A DNA stretch of 64,000 bases, from contig JAIQFE010000007.1 in the NCBI GenBank assembly GCA_020073445.1, forward strand, positions 1-64,000. Reading direction: 5' to 3'. The translations under genes were made by a program, and so were the position numbers. Origin of the DNA: Terriglobia bacterium. Its GTDB lineage: Bacteria; Acidobacteriota; Terriglobia; Bryobacterales; Bryobacteraceae. How positions within the stretch are numbered: position 1 is the stretch's first letter; each line of letters begins with the position of its first letter. Shown here in pieces: positions 53,967 to 61,437 of the stretch. The notes beneath the pieces are model-generated. The model ran no database searches. It was given only the letters and a program-made list of their open reading frames with translations, and was not told where the DNA came from.

Positions 53967-53996
53967 TAACCCAGCGGTTATTTAACCGATGGGTTA
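53967..53996. promoter_or_regulatory. Probable ArsR operator: two TAACC-N4-GGTTA sites
   Basis: TAACCCAGCGGTTA (53967-53980) and TAACCGATGGGTTA (53983-53996) are separated by TT. Each is a TAACC-N4-GGTTA palindrome, and the two are inverted copies of each other at 13 of 14 positions. They begin immediately after the -10 box, where a bound repressor would block transcription. Confidence 0.8.
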
Positions 53997-54009
53997 CATG
54001 AAGGCTTAA

Positions 54010-54375
54010 ATGCAAATGACGACGGATCACCTCAGCTCGACTTTCGCCGCCCTGGCTGATCCGACGCGGCGTGCGATCCTGGCGCGTCTGGCCACAGGTG
54101 AGGCTCCCGTCACCGAACTGGCCAAGCCCTTCGACATGAGCATGCCCGCCATATCCAAGCACCTCAAGGTTCTGGAGCGCGCCGGCCTGATCGCACGGAG
54201 CAGGGAAGCGCAATGGCGGCCTTGCCGGATCGAAGCAGGCCGGCTCAAGGAAGTCGCCGATTGGGTGGAAGAGTACCGCCGTTTCTGGGAGCAAAGTTTA
54301 GATCGCCTGGATGAATACCTCAAGGAACTAAAGCACAAGGAGAAGAACCATGGCCGCAAGCAACGCAAGCCCTAA
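54010..54375 (+). CDS. ArsR-family transcriptional repressor
   Basis: The 121-aa winged-helix protein has STFAALADPTRRAILARLATG, the recognition helix region MSMPAISKHLKVLERAGLIARS and a C-terminal helix. It lacks a clear metal-binding CxC motif, as in the ArsR members paired with AHSA1/SRPBCC proteins. The 3' end overlaps the AHSA1 gene by 26 bp, so it probably controls the operon through the sites at 53967-53996. Confidence 0.92.
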   Translation: MQMTTDHLSSTFAALADPTRRAILARLATGEAPVTELAKPFDMSMPAISKHLKVLERAGLIARSREAQWRPCRIEAGRLKEVADWVEEYRRFWEQSLDRLDEYLKELKHKEKNHGRKQRKP

Positions 54376-55288
54376 CCCTGCCGCCCTTCCAATGGAACGG
54401 GATCTGGTCATCACACGTGTCTACGATGCGCCGCGGGAACTGGTGTTCCGCGCTTGGACGGATCCGAAACACATGGCGCGATGGTGGGGGCCCAAGCACT
54501 TCACAAATCGCGTCGAACAGATGGATGTGAGACCGGGCGGCGCGTGGCGAATTATCATGTGCGCGCCCGACGGGGCCGAGCATCCGGCCCAAGGCGTATA
54601 TCGGGAGATTGTCCCGCCGGCGCGGCTGGCCTTCACGAATGACGCCGTGGATAAAGACGGAAACGCGATCATTGAGGGCTTCACGACAGTTACTTTCGAC
54701 GATCAGAACGGCAAAACGAAACTCACGCTTACGACACGCGGCGTCGCCAAGGTCGCCTACGCGGCTCAATACCTTCAGGGTATGGAGATGGGCTGGACGC
54801 AGAGCCTGGAGCGTCTCGGCGAATCTCTCGAAAAAGCATCCGATCGCGAGATTGTTATCTCGCGCGTTTTCGATGCGCCCCGCGACCTGGTGTTTCAGGC
54901 GTGGACCGATCCCAAGCACGTCGGATCCTGGTGGGGACCCACGGGATTCACCACCACGACTCACGAAATCGACGTGCGGCCCGGCGGCGTCTGGCGCTTC
55001 ATCATGCACGGCCCGGATGGCACAGACTATCCGAACAAGATCGTGTATCTGGAGATCGCGAAGCCTGCGCTCCTGGTCTACGATCATGGCGATGAGGGCC
55101 AGCGATCTTTCCGCGTGACGGTGACCTTCGCCGAGGAAAGCGGCAAGACCAGGCTGACCATGCGGTCGCTCTTTGCAACCGCCGCCGAACGCGAGATGGT
55201 GGTTACGAAGTATCATGCTATCGAGGGCGGAAACCAGACTTTGGATCGCTTTGGCGAGCACCTCGCCAAGACCATCCCCAACCAGTAG
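54350..55288 (+). CDS. Tandem AHSA1/SRPBCC domain protein, two domains
   Basis: The 312-aa protein holds two START-like domains of about 145 aa, each with the AHSA1 motifs: TRVYDAPRELVFRAWTDPKH...WWGPK and SRVFDAPRDLVFQAWTDPKH...WWGPT, then RPGG(A/V)W. Such domains bind small hydrophobic ligands. A third domain follows in the same frame directly after the TAG stop (55286-55288), so the gene may originally have encoded three domains. Confidence 0.88.
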   Translation: MAASNASPNPAALPMERDLVITRVYDAPRELVFRAWTDPKHMARWWGPKHFTNRVEQMDVRPGGAWRIIMCAPDGAEHPAQGVYREIVPPARLAFTNDAVDKDGNAIIEGFTTVTFDDQNGKTKLTLTTRGVAKVAYAAQYLQGMEMGWTQSLERLGESLEKASDREIVISRVFDAPRDLVFQAWTDPKHVGSWWGPTGFTTTTHEIDVRPGGVWRFIMHGPDGTDYPNKIVYLEIAKPALLVYDHGDEGQRSFRVTVTFAEESGKTRLTMRSLFATAAEREMVVTKYHAIEGGNQTLDRFGEHLAKTIPNQ

Positions 55289-55327
55289 TTCGCTTTTTCA
55301 CGCGTTTTCGATGCGCCCCGCGATCTG

Positions 55328-55774
55328 GTGTGGAAAGCCGTCACCGAACCGGAGCGTCTCAAGCATTGGTGGGGGCCCAAGGGATTCACGATGCTCGTTT
55401 GCGACGTGGATCTTCGCCCAGGCGGAGTATTCCGCTACGCCATGCGATCTCCGGATGGCCACGAGATGTGGGGCCAGTGGATATATCGGGAAATCGTTCC
55501 GCCGGAGCGCTTGAGCTCCGTGGTTTCGTTCACCGATAAGGATGGCAATATACTGCGGCATCCGGCGAGCCCCACCTGGCCGCTCGAAGTTCTGAATACA
55601 ATGGCATTGTCGGAGCAGGACGGCAAAACCACCATGACGATTTCCGGATACCCGGTCAACGCGACCGAAGAAGAGCGCAGGACCTACGATGCCGGCCGCG
55701 GATCGATGAAGCAAGGCTTCAAGGGAACCCTGGACCAACTGGAGGCTTACTTGGAAAAGGCGAAACAGGCATGA
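55328..55774 (+). CDS. Third AHSA1/SRPBCC domain, separated by an in-frame stop
   Basis: The domain motif FAFSRVFDAPRDLVWKAV begins right after the stop of the previous gene, in the same frame, without an ATG. The first usable start is GTG 55328, which would cut off the first beta strand (about 13 residues). The rest is complete: WWGPKGFTMLVCDVDLRPGG, YREIVPPERLSSVVSFTDKD and a C-terminal helix. Changing TAG back to GAG would give the usual ..EFAFSRVF entry. Either a nonsense mutation, readthrough or reinitiation applies. Confidence 0.7.
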   Translation: MWKAVTEPERLKHWWGPKGFTMLVCDVDLRPGGVFRYAMRSPDGHEMWGQWIYREIVPPERLSSVVSFTDKDGNILRHPASPTWPLEVLNTMALSEQDGKTTMTISGYPVNATEEERRTYDAGRGSMKQGFKGTLDQLEAYLEKAKQA

Positions 55775-56139
55775 ATCGCACTCTGTGGATCCTTCAGATA
55801 TTGCTCGCGGTGCTCTTTCTGGTCGCCGGAGGAGCGAAGTTTTTGACACCGGCCGATCAGATGACTCAAGGCATGCCGGCGTGGATGTCGATTTCGTTCC
55901 TCCACTTTGTCGGGGTCTGCGAGTTGCTCGGGGGGATCGGTCTGATTCTCCCGGGACTCCTGCACATTAAGCCTGGCCTGACGCCCCTGGCCGCCGCCTG
56001 CCTGACGATCATCGTGATCGGGGCCACGGTGGTCACAGTGATGGGCGGGATGATTGCGACGGCTTTGTTACCGCTGGTGGCGACCTTGTTGTCGGCGTTC
56101 GTCGCCTACGGCCGGTGGCGGCTCGCGCCACTATCGTAG
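55771..56139 (+). CDS. DoxX family membrane protein
   Basis: The 122-aa protein has four transmembrane helices with the DoxX pattern: LQILLAVLFLVAGGAKFLTP, SFLHFVGVCELLGGIGLILP and two more to the end. DoxX-like proteins are often co-encoded with SRPBCC or redox proteins. The start overlaps the preceding stop by 4 bp, so it belongs to the arsR operon. Confidence 0.88.
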   Translation: MNRTLWILQILLAVLFLVAGGAKFLTPADQMTQGMPAWMSISFLHFVGVCELLGGIGLILPGLLHIKPGLTPLAAACLTIIVIGATVVTVMGGMIATALLPLVATLLSAFVAYGRWRLAPLS

Positions 56140-56209
56140 CCAGGGTATGCCGTAGAGCACACGACGACGCATGTTTTAACGTGCATATAATCGGAGCAGG
56201 AAGGTGAAA

Positions 56210-57460
56210 ATGCTCCAGCAGCGTTTTGCCGGATCCGACCGTGCCGCGATTCTTTTTCTTGGATTGTGGCTTGCCTTCGCGCCGTTATCCGCGACGGCCC
56301 AGCAACAACCGCCTCCTCTGCCGCCGCCGGGCCAGACCCTCACCCCCGATCAGTTGGACGACTTGGTCGCTCCTATCGCCCTCTATCCAGACGAACTGTT
56401 GAGCCAGATCATGGTGGCTGCGACATATCCCCTGGAAGTTGTAGAAGCGTACCAGTGGACGCAAAGAAATCCAAATCTGTCCGGTCCGGCGTTGACGGAG
56501 GCCGCGCAACAGCAGAACTGGGATCCCAGCGTTCAGGCTTTGGTAGTCTTTCCCGATGTGATGAAGCGTCTGAATGACGACGTCACCTGGACCACTAACC
56601 TGGGAAACGCGTTCCTGGCCCAGCAGAACGACGTCATGGACGCCGTGCAGCGCATGCGGCAGCGCGCCCAGCAAGCGGGCAAACTGCAATCGACACCGCA
56701 GCTGAACGTTCAGACTACGAATGAAGGCGGTCAATCGTACATCGACATCGAGCCCGCCGATCCGGACGTGATTTACGTTCCGGTCTATGATCCGGTGTGG
56801 ATTTGGGGACCTCCTCTCTGGTATCCCTACCCGCGCTGGTATTGGCCTCCGCGAACCATCCTGGGGGGCGGCCTGTATTTCGGTTTCGGCGGCGGCATCA
56901 ACATCGGTCTGTTCTTCGGATCCGGCTGGCACGGATGGGGCGGATGGGGCTGGCATCCCGGATGGCGCGACCGCCGGGTGATTGTGAACAATAGATTCAT
57001 TCACGAATACAACTTCAACGGCCGAAATATCGGCAACGCGCATGGGACCAGCGTCTGGTCGCACGATCCGGAGCATCGCGGCGGTGTGCCCTACGCGAAT
57101 CCCGGGCTGCGGGATCGGTTCCGCGGCAATGTGCGGCAGAACATCGCGCCACGATCGATTCCCGAAGGAGTTCGGAACGCGCCTGGGCAGACCTTTGAGC
57201 GTTTCGGCAATCGCAACATTCCTAACAATCCTCCGCGGCAGCAACAAAATCGCGGCGCATTCGGCGGAATGGAGAATGGCGCGGCTGCTAACACTCATGC
57301 CGAGCACGGAATGTCCAGCCTGGGGCCGGCCCGCAGCGCGCCCCAGCCTAGAGCTGCTCCTCCGCAGCAAAGATCCGCGCCTGCACCCAGACCTGCGCCA
57401 GCGCCTAGGGCTGCGCCTGCACCCCGCTCTGCACCCCCTGGCGGCGGACGACGTCGATAG
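56210..57460 (+). CDS. DUF3300 domain secreted protein
   Basis: The 416-aa product has a signal peptide (RAAILFLGLWLAFAPLSATA), a Pro/Gln stretch, the DUF3300 domain (LDDLVAPIALYPDELLSQIM, TYPLEVVEAYQWTQRNP, WDPSVQALVVFPDVMKRL, DVIYVPVYDPVWIWG), a Gly/Trp-rich region (GWHGWGGWGWHPGWRDRR), and a Pro/Ala/Arg-rich tail. Function is unknown. AGGAAGG precedes ATG 56210. A DUF2950 gene follows, a frequently seen partner. Confidence 0.88.
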   Translation: MLQQRFAGSDRAAILFLGLWLAFAPLSATAQQQPPPLPPPGQTLTPDQLDDLVAPIALYPDELLSQIMVAATYPLEVVEAYQWTQRNPNLSGPALTEAAQQQNWDPSVQALVVFPDVMKRLNDDVTWTTNLGNAFLAQQNDVMDAVQRMRQRAQQAGKLQSTPQLNVQTTNEGGQSYIDIEPADPDVIYVPVYDPVWIWGPPLWYPYPRWYWPPRTILGGGLYFGFGGGINIGLFFGSGWHGWGGWGWHPGWRDRRVIVNNRFIHEYNFNGRNIGNAHGTSVWSHDPEHRGGVPYANPGLRDRFRGNVRQNIAPRSIPEGVRNAPGQTFERFGNRNIPNNPPRQQQNRGAFGGMENGAAANTHAEHGMSSLGPARSAPQPRAAPPQQRSAPAPRPAPAPRAAPAPRSAPPGGGRRR

Positions 57461-57470
57461 GAGTACATGG

Positions 57471-58391
57471 ATGATTCGGCCAATGACAAGATCAACTCTG
57501 ATTCTGACATTCGCTGCGCTATCGACCGCTGTGCTCATCGGTCAACAGGCAGCTGAACGATCCTTCGCGACTCCGCAGGAAGCGGCGCAAGCCCTGGTCG
57601 ATGCCGCGGGCAAGAACGACACAGCAGCCCTTCTGAAACTTTTCGGCCCGCAAAGTGCCGATATTGTGCAATCCGGCGATCCAGCCGAAGACAAAGATAG
57701 GCGCGCCGAGTTCGCCCGCCGCGCGCACGAAAAGATGACCGTTCAGGTTGAGCCGGCCAATCCCAATCGCGCGGTGATTATCGCCGGCAATGACGACTGG
57801 CCGCTTCCGATCCCATTGGTTCGCACCAAGGCCGGTCAGTGGCATTTTGATATTGCGCGGGGCAGGGTCGAAATCCTCGCGCGCCGCGTGGGCCGCAACG
57901 AACTGGTTGCGATCGACGTCTGCCGCGGCTACGTCGAGGCGCAGATGGAATATGCCTCGCGCGATCGCAATGGAAACGGAGTTCTCGATTACGCCCAGAG
58001 GATCGTGAGCACTCCAGGGAAGAAGAACGGTCTCTATTCTGACGGCGATCCCGACAGTCTGGTTCCCAAGGCGTTCGGCCAAGCGGCGGCAGCCATCGGC
58101 GGCGGCAAGACTGCCGAGCCGTATCACGGTTACTACTTCCGCATCCTGACGTCGCAGGGTCCCGACGCACCGGGCGGGGCGCAGCCTTACGTCGTGAAGG
58201 GAGACATGATCGGCGGTTTCGCGCTGATTGCGTATCCCGCGAAGTACGGCGATTCAGGGATCAAGACATTCATCGTCAACCACCGCGGCATCGTTTACGA
58301 AAAGGATCTGGGTCCCGCGACCGATACGCTGGCTCCCCGGATCGCGCGCTTCAATCCCGACAAGACCTGGCAGCCGGTACAAGGCGAATAA
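57471..58391 (+). CDS. DUF2950 family protein
   Basis: The 306-aa protein has a signal peptide (RSTLILTFAALSTAVLIGQQ) and the DUF2950 pattern: ATPQEAAQALVDAAGKND, GNDDWPLPIPLVRTKAGQWH, ELVAIDVCRGYVEAQMEYAS, EPYHGYYFRILTSQG and FIVNHRGIVYEKDLG. It is periplasmic or secreted, with unknown role. AGGAG precedes ATG 57471. It lies 10 bp after the DUF3300 gene; both are likely co-expressed. Confidence 0.9.
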   Translation: MIRPMTRSTLILTFAALSTAVLIGQQAAERSFATPQEAAQALVDAAGKNDTAALLKLFGPQSADIVQSGDPAEDKDRRAEFARRAHEKMTVQVEPANPNRAVIIAGNDDWPLPIPLVRTKAGQWHFDIARGRVEILARRVGRNELVAIDVCRGYVEAQMEYASRDRNGNGVLDYAQRIVSTPGKKNGLYSDGDPDSLVPKAFGQAAAAIGGGKTAEPYHGYYFRILTSQGPDAPGGAQPYVVKGDMIGGFALIAYPAKYGDSGIKTFIVNHRGIVYEKDLGPATDTLAPRIARFNPDKTWQPVQGE

Positions 58392-58416
58392 GCCTGCCGT
58401 CGTAATTCCGGCAGGC
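58392..58416 (+). terminator. Hairpin after DUF2950 gene
   Basis: GCCTGCCG (58392-58399) faces CGGCAGGC (58409-58416) across a 9-base loop. No T-run follows, so it is a possible but non-canonical terminator between convergent genes. Confidence 0.5.
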
Positions 58417-58431
58417 CCCGCCAGTAACCGA

Positions 58432-58620
58432 CTAGCTCACGTCGTTAGCTGCACTGAGCACTGAGCTAACCTTCGACAAGATCTGGCTGATACTGGCCGA
58501 GACTCCGGGCATGATTACGGCGGCGGCCACGGCCACAAAACCCGCCATCAGGGCATACTCGACGAGGTCCTGGCCTCTGGTGTCCTTCATGACCTGTAGC
58601 TTCAAAATCAAGTTTTTCAT
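58432..58620 (-). CDS. Flp-type pilin
   Basis: The 62-aa product has the Flp pilin pattern: a charged leader (MKNLILKLQVMKDTRG), the cleavage and EY motif GQDLVEYALMAG and a hydrophobic stretch (FVAVAAAVIMPGVSASISQI). Flp pilins build Tad pili. No tad genes lie in the window, so this is an orphan pilin gene. Confidence 0.88.
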   Translation of the reverse strand: MKNLILKLQVMKDTRGQDLVEYALMAGFVAVAAAVIMPGVSASISQILSKVSSVLSAANDVS

Positions 58621-58771
58621 TGCCTTTTTCCTTTCTTGATCCGAGCGAGAGGTGATCCGCCGCTGGATTGAAAGTATCAAGGCTGTCGTATAGGCTGAAT
58701 CAGCCGGAGGTTACATTCGCAAGCGGTACGCACCATGATCTTAGTACTGCCTTAGGGAACGTGACCGCGTC

Positions 58772-60334
58772 CTACCGGCGTTCCTTCTCGGTTGGATCCT
58801 TGGTCAGGTGATACCTACCTGTCATGGTCGGATCGACGAACTCCAACGCCACGTTGGTGCCCATACCTTCGAGGTAACGATAGGTCCACGTCTCGTAAGG
58901 GTAGGTGTTTGGGGTCTCGCCATGCACGTCTAACGCATCGGGTGGACCGTACTTGATATAGATCGCGCCTCGGTCAGTCTTCCATCCAGGAATGGCGGTG
59001 GAAAAGCGATCATTCGTGAAGGCAATACGCCGATACATCTCTTCCTTGAATTCGTTCTCTTCGGTGCCGGGCGTTGGATCGCGCCGGAGCCAGAACTGCG
59101 CGATGAATTGCTGACGCTCCTCGTCGGTCCGAAGCCGACGGAAAGCCCGGCTTTCTTCAACTGAAATGATGTAGACCACGTCGTCGTCCAGCCACTTCTG
59201 ATACGGGCTATCAAAGGACGCCAGGGGCGGTGCAGGAACGGGGGCAGGAGCAGCCTGGGGTGGAAGTTGTTGACCAGTGTCTCGTCTCGTCTGCGCGATG
59301 ATCCGCGCCGGTTGTTTCGCTGGTTGCGGAATGGGATCTGGCGCTGTTGAGGGTTCCGCCACTGGGATCACTGTCCTGCTCTGCGCCGGCGCGAGCTGAA
59401 CCGCGGACGCGAAATATCCCATAGGCAAGGCGCACATCAGCAGCGCGACCCAGCCTCGCTGCCCGAAGGCCTGCGGGATCGTTCTCGTGTCGTCCAGAAT
59501 CTGCTCCATTCTCTTTTTCACGTTGGTCTCCTTTGCCATAGGCACTGCATCTCTCAGTAACCGCCCGTGTGCCGATTTCATCGCGCACGCGATTTCGAGC
59601 AAGGCCTGCGCGTACTGCCGCCGATCTCCCATTTGCGCCAACACCGAATCGTCGCAGGCGTATTCCGCCAAGAGGGCGAGTTCTTTCTTCAACCACCACG
59701 CCAGCGGATGAAACCAAAACACGCAGCAATTGATGCGGGCCACTACGCCGATCGCCCAGTCCGCTCTGTGAATGTGAGCTTCTTCGTGTCCCAGCACGGC
59801 TCGAAGCTTGGCCGAGTCCCACTCGCGCCATCCCAACGGCAGCAGGATTACCGGCGAGATTTGCCCCACTGTCATGGGAACGGAAATCGATTCGGATTCC
59901 CGTACTCGAGACCAGTCAAGTGGTTTACTGTTGCGCACCAGCCTCCGAGCGAGCAGATAGCCGAAAGCAAGCTGAACCAGGAGCGCGAACGCGACCACCG
60001 CATAGACGCCGATAAAAGCCTCTCTCCAACTGACGGACAGATGCCGGCCAGCCGAATTCGAAAGTGGAACGGGTGTCGGCGGGAGTTCCAGTTGAGAAGT
60101 CAAGGTTGACGCCGCATCCGCCACGGGAGCGAGCACCTTGAGGGAAACGGACGGCAGTGCGGGGCTCGCCGCTAGTTGCACAAGCATCACCGCGGTTACG
60201 ACGGTCCAGACCGCGTGTTTCACGGATGCGGACTTAATCCGGCACACCCGCAGGGTCACCCAAGTCAGGCAGGCCAGTCCCAGCGAGCGGCAGGAAAGGA
60301 CGGCCAGATACCACAGGAAGTCGTTCGGTCCCAT
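58772..60334 (-). CDS. BlaR1/M56-type metallopeptidase with GWxTD domain
   Basis: The 520-aa protein starts with membrane helices, has the M56 zinc motif HEEAH at residues 183-187 and a further Glu in EYACDD, another helix near 305, a Pro/Ala linker and a C-terminal GWxTD-like domain (WLDDDVVYIISVEESRAFRR, FWLRRDPTPGTEENEFKEE, GRGAIYIKYGPPD-like segment). BlaR1 relatives sense a signal and trigger cleavage of the BlaI repressor. Here the penicillin-binding sensor is replaced by GWxTD. Its start follows the BlaI stop by 1 bp. Confidence 0.85.
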   Translation of the reverse strand: MGPNDFLWYLAVLSCRSLGLACLTWVTLRVCRIKSASVKHAVWTVVTAVMLVQLAASPALPSVSLKVLAPVADAASTLTSQLELPPTPVPLSNSAGRHLSVSWREAFIGVYAVVAFALLVQLAFGYLLARRLVRNSKPLDWSRVRESESISVPMTVGQISPVILLPLGWREWDSAKLRAVLGHEEAHIHRADWAIGVVARINCCVFWFHPLAWWLKKELALLAEYACDDSVLAQMGDRRQYAQALLEIACAMKSAHGRLLRDAVPMAKETNVKKRMEQILDDTRTIPQAFGQRGWVALLMCALPMGYFASAVQLAPAQSRTVIPVAEPSTAPDPIPQPAKQPARIIAQTRRDTGQQLPPQAAPAPVPAPPLASFDSPYQKWLDDDVVYIISVEESRAFRRLRTDEERQQFIAQFWLRRDPTPGTEENEFKEEMYRRIAFTNDRFSTAIPGWKTDRGAIYIKYGPPDALDVHGETPNTYPYETWTYRYLEGMGTNVALEFVDPTMTGRYHLTKDPTEKERR

Positions 60335-60335
60335 C

Positions 60336-60737
60336 TCATCCCTCCTCTTTGCGGCTCTTCAAACGCACAAGCTTTTTCGCCAGTCGCTGCAGTTCCTGTT
60401 CGTCCAAAACCTCGTCGTTCACCATGCCGACCAGAAGCTGCTCGATCGATCCGCCGCAGAACCGGTCGATAATTTGCCGCACCGCTCGAACAGCCACGTT
60501 TTCCGGCGCTGTCAGCCCGCGGTAGATGTTGGTCCGTCCCTCCACCCGGTGCTCCAGATAGCCCTTTTCTTCGAGACGCTTCAAAACGGTTCTGGTGGTC
60601 GAATCTTTCATCGGATGCCGGGCCGCCAGCGCCTCTCGAACATCTTCGGCGGTGGCCGCGGATCGTTTCCAAATGACGTCCATCACCAGGTGTTCCAGGT
60701 CACTGAGCGATTTTCGGGGTGGTTTTACGCTGGGCAT
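60336..60737 (-). CDS. BlaI/MecI/CopY-type repressor
   Basis: The 133-aa winged-helix protein has LSDLEHLVMDVIWKRSAATA, KDSTTRTVLKRLEEKGYLEH and the C-terminal dimer helices ending RLAKKLVRLKSRKEEG. The GAGGAGG of its last codons is also the ribosome binding site of the M56 gene. It probably represses its own operon; palindromes lie just upstream of its start. Confidence 0.92.
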   Translation of the reverse strand: MPSVKPPRKSLSDLEHLVMDVIWKRSAATAEDVREALAARHPMKDSTTRTVLKRLEEKGYLEHRVEGRTNIYRGLTAPENVAVRAVRQIIDRFCGGSIEQLLVGMVNDEVLDEQELQRLAKKLVRLKSRKEEG

Positions 60738-60739
60738 AG

Positions 60740-60776
60740 GCGCTACAGGAGGTAGCGCTACAAAGCGTAGCGCTAT
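60740..60776. promoter_or_regulatory. Probable BlaI operator (GTAGCGCTAC repeats)
   Basis: GTAGCGCTAC (60752-60761) is a perfect palindrome. GTAGCGCTAT (60767-60776) repeats it 15 bases on, and GCGCTACA (60740-60747) is a half site on the other flank. They lie 3-40 bp from the BlaI-type start codon. Confidence 0.75.
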
Positions 60777-60847
60777 TTGCCCGTGATGTCAATACCTGGT
60801 TTGCACCGCTGGTTTGTACCAAAAGGAAGGCGTATACTGGCCGCATT

Positions 60848-61306
60848 ATGAAGGCCACCATTCTGCTCGTGCTCGCGTTCTCTGCCGCGTTACCGGCCGC
60901 CGATCCCGCGCAGCCCTTGTTCTGGAGTTCCGCTCAACAGAAAGACTTCGACAAGTCGGCCCTGTCCAAGCTGAATGCCGATCGCCACCTCGGCACCGAG
61001 CGCCTGCTCGATTCCGCGTTCGTCGCGTTCCGTAACGGCAACGGCGAGGCGGAAATCCACGAAAAACAGGCCGATCTGTTGCTAATCCGTTCAGGGGAGG
61101 GAACTGTGCTCGTCGGCGGCAAAATCGTCGAGGGAAAGCCCAGCGCACCCGACGAGGTGCGGGGTAAGTCGATTGAGGGTGGTACTAAGTATCCGATCGC
61201 CGCAGGCGACGTTCTCTATATTCCCGCGAACACCGTCCATCAGTTCCTGGTCGAACCGGGCAAGAGCTTCACGGCGATGGTCGTGAAAATCACTCCGAAG
61301 CCGTAA
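60848..61306 (+). CDS. Secreted cupin-domain protein
   Basis: The 152-aa protein has a signal peptide (KATILLVLAFSAALPAA) and a small cupin barrel with HEKQADLLLIRSGEGTVLVGG and the second metal motif GDVLYIPANTVHQFLVEPG. It is divergent from the BlaI gene. The ligand or reaction is unknown. Confidence 0.85.
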   Translation: MKATILLVLAFSAALPAADPAQPLFWSSAQQKDFDKSALSKLNADRHLGTERLLDSAFVAFRNGNGEAEIHEKQADLLLIRSGEGTVLVGGKIVEGKPSAPDEVRGKSIEGGTKYPIAAGDVLYIPANTVHQFLVEPGKSFTAMVVKITPKP

Positions 61307-61437
61307 CGGGAAACATCCTGCCGCGTAGTACATCTCTCTTAAGGACAACGTTAGGGAAACTGGCGCCCGAACTAGGTATCTCCTACGTGCGGGATTTCCC
61401 GAATACTATGCCAATATCGATCAGGAGGCTATCGCCC

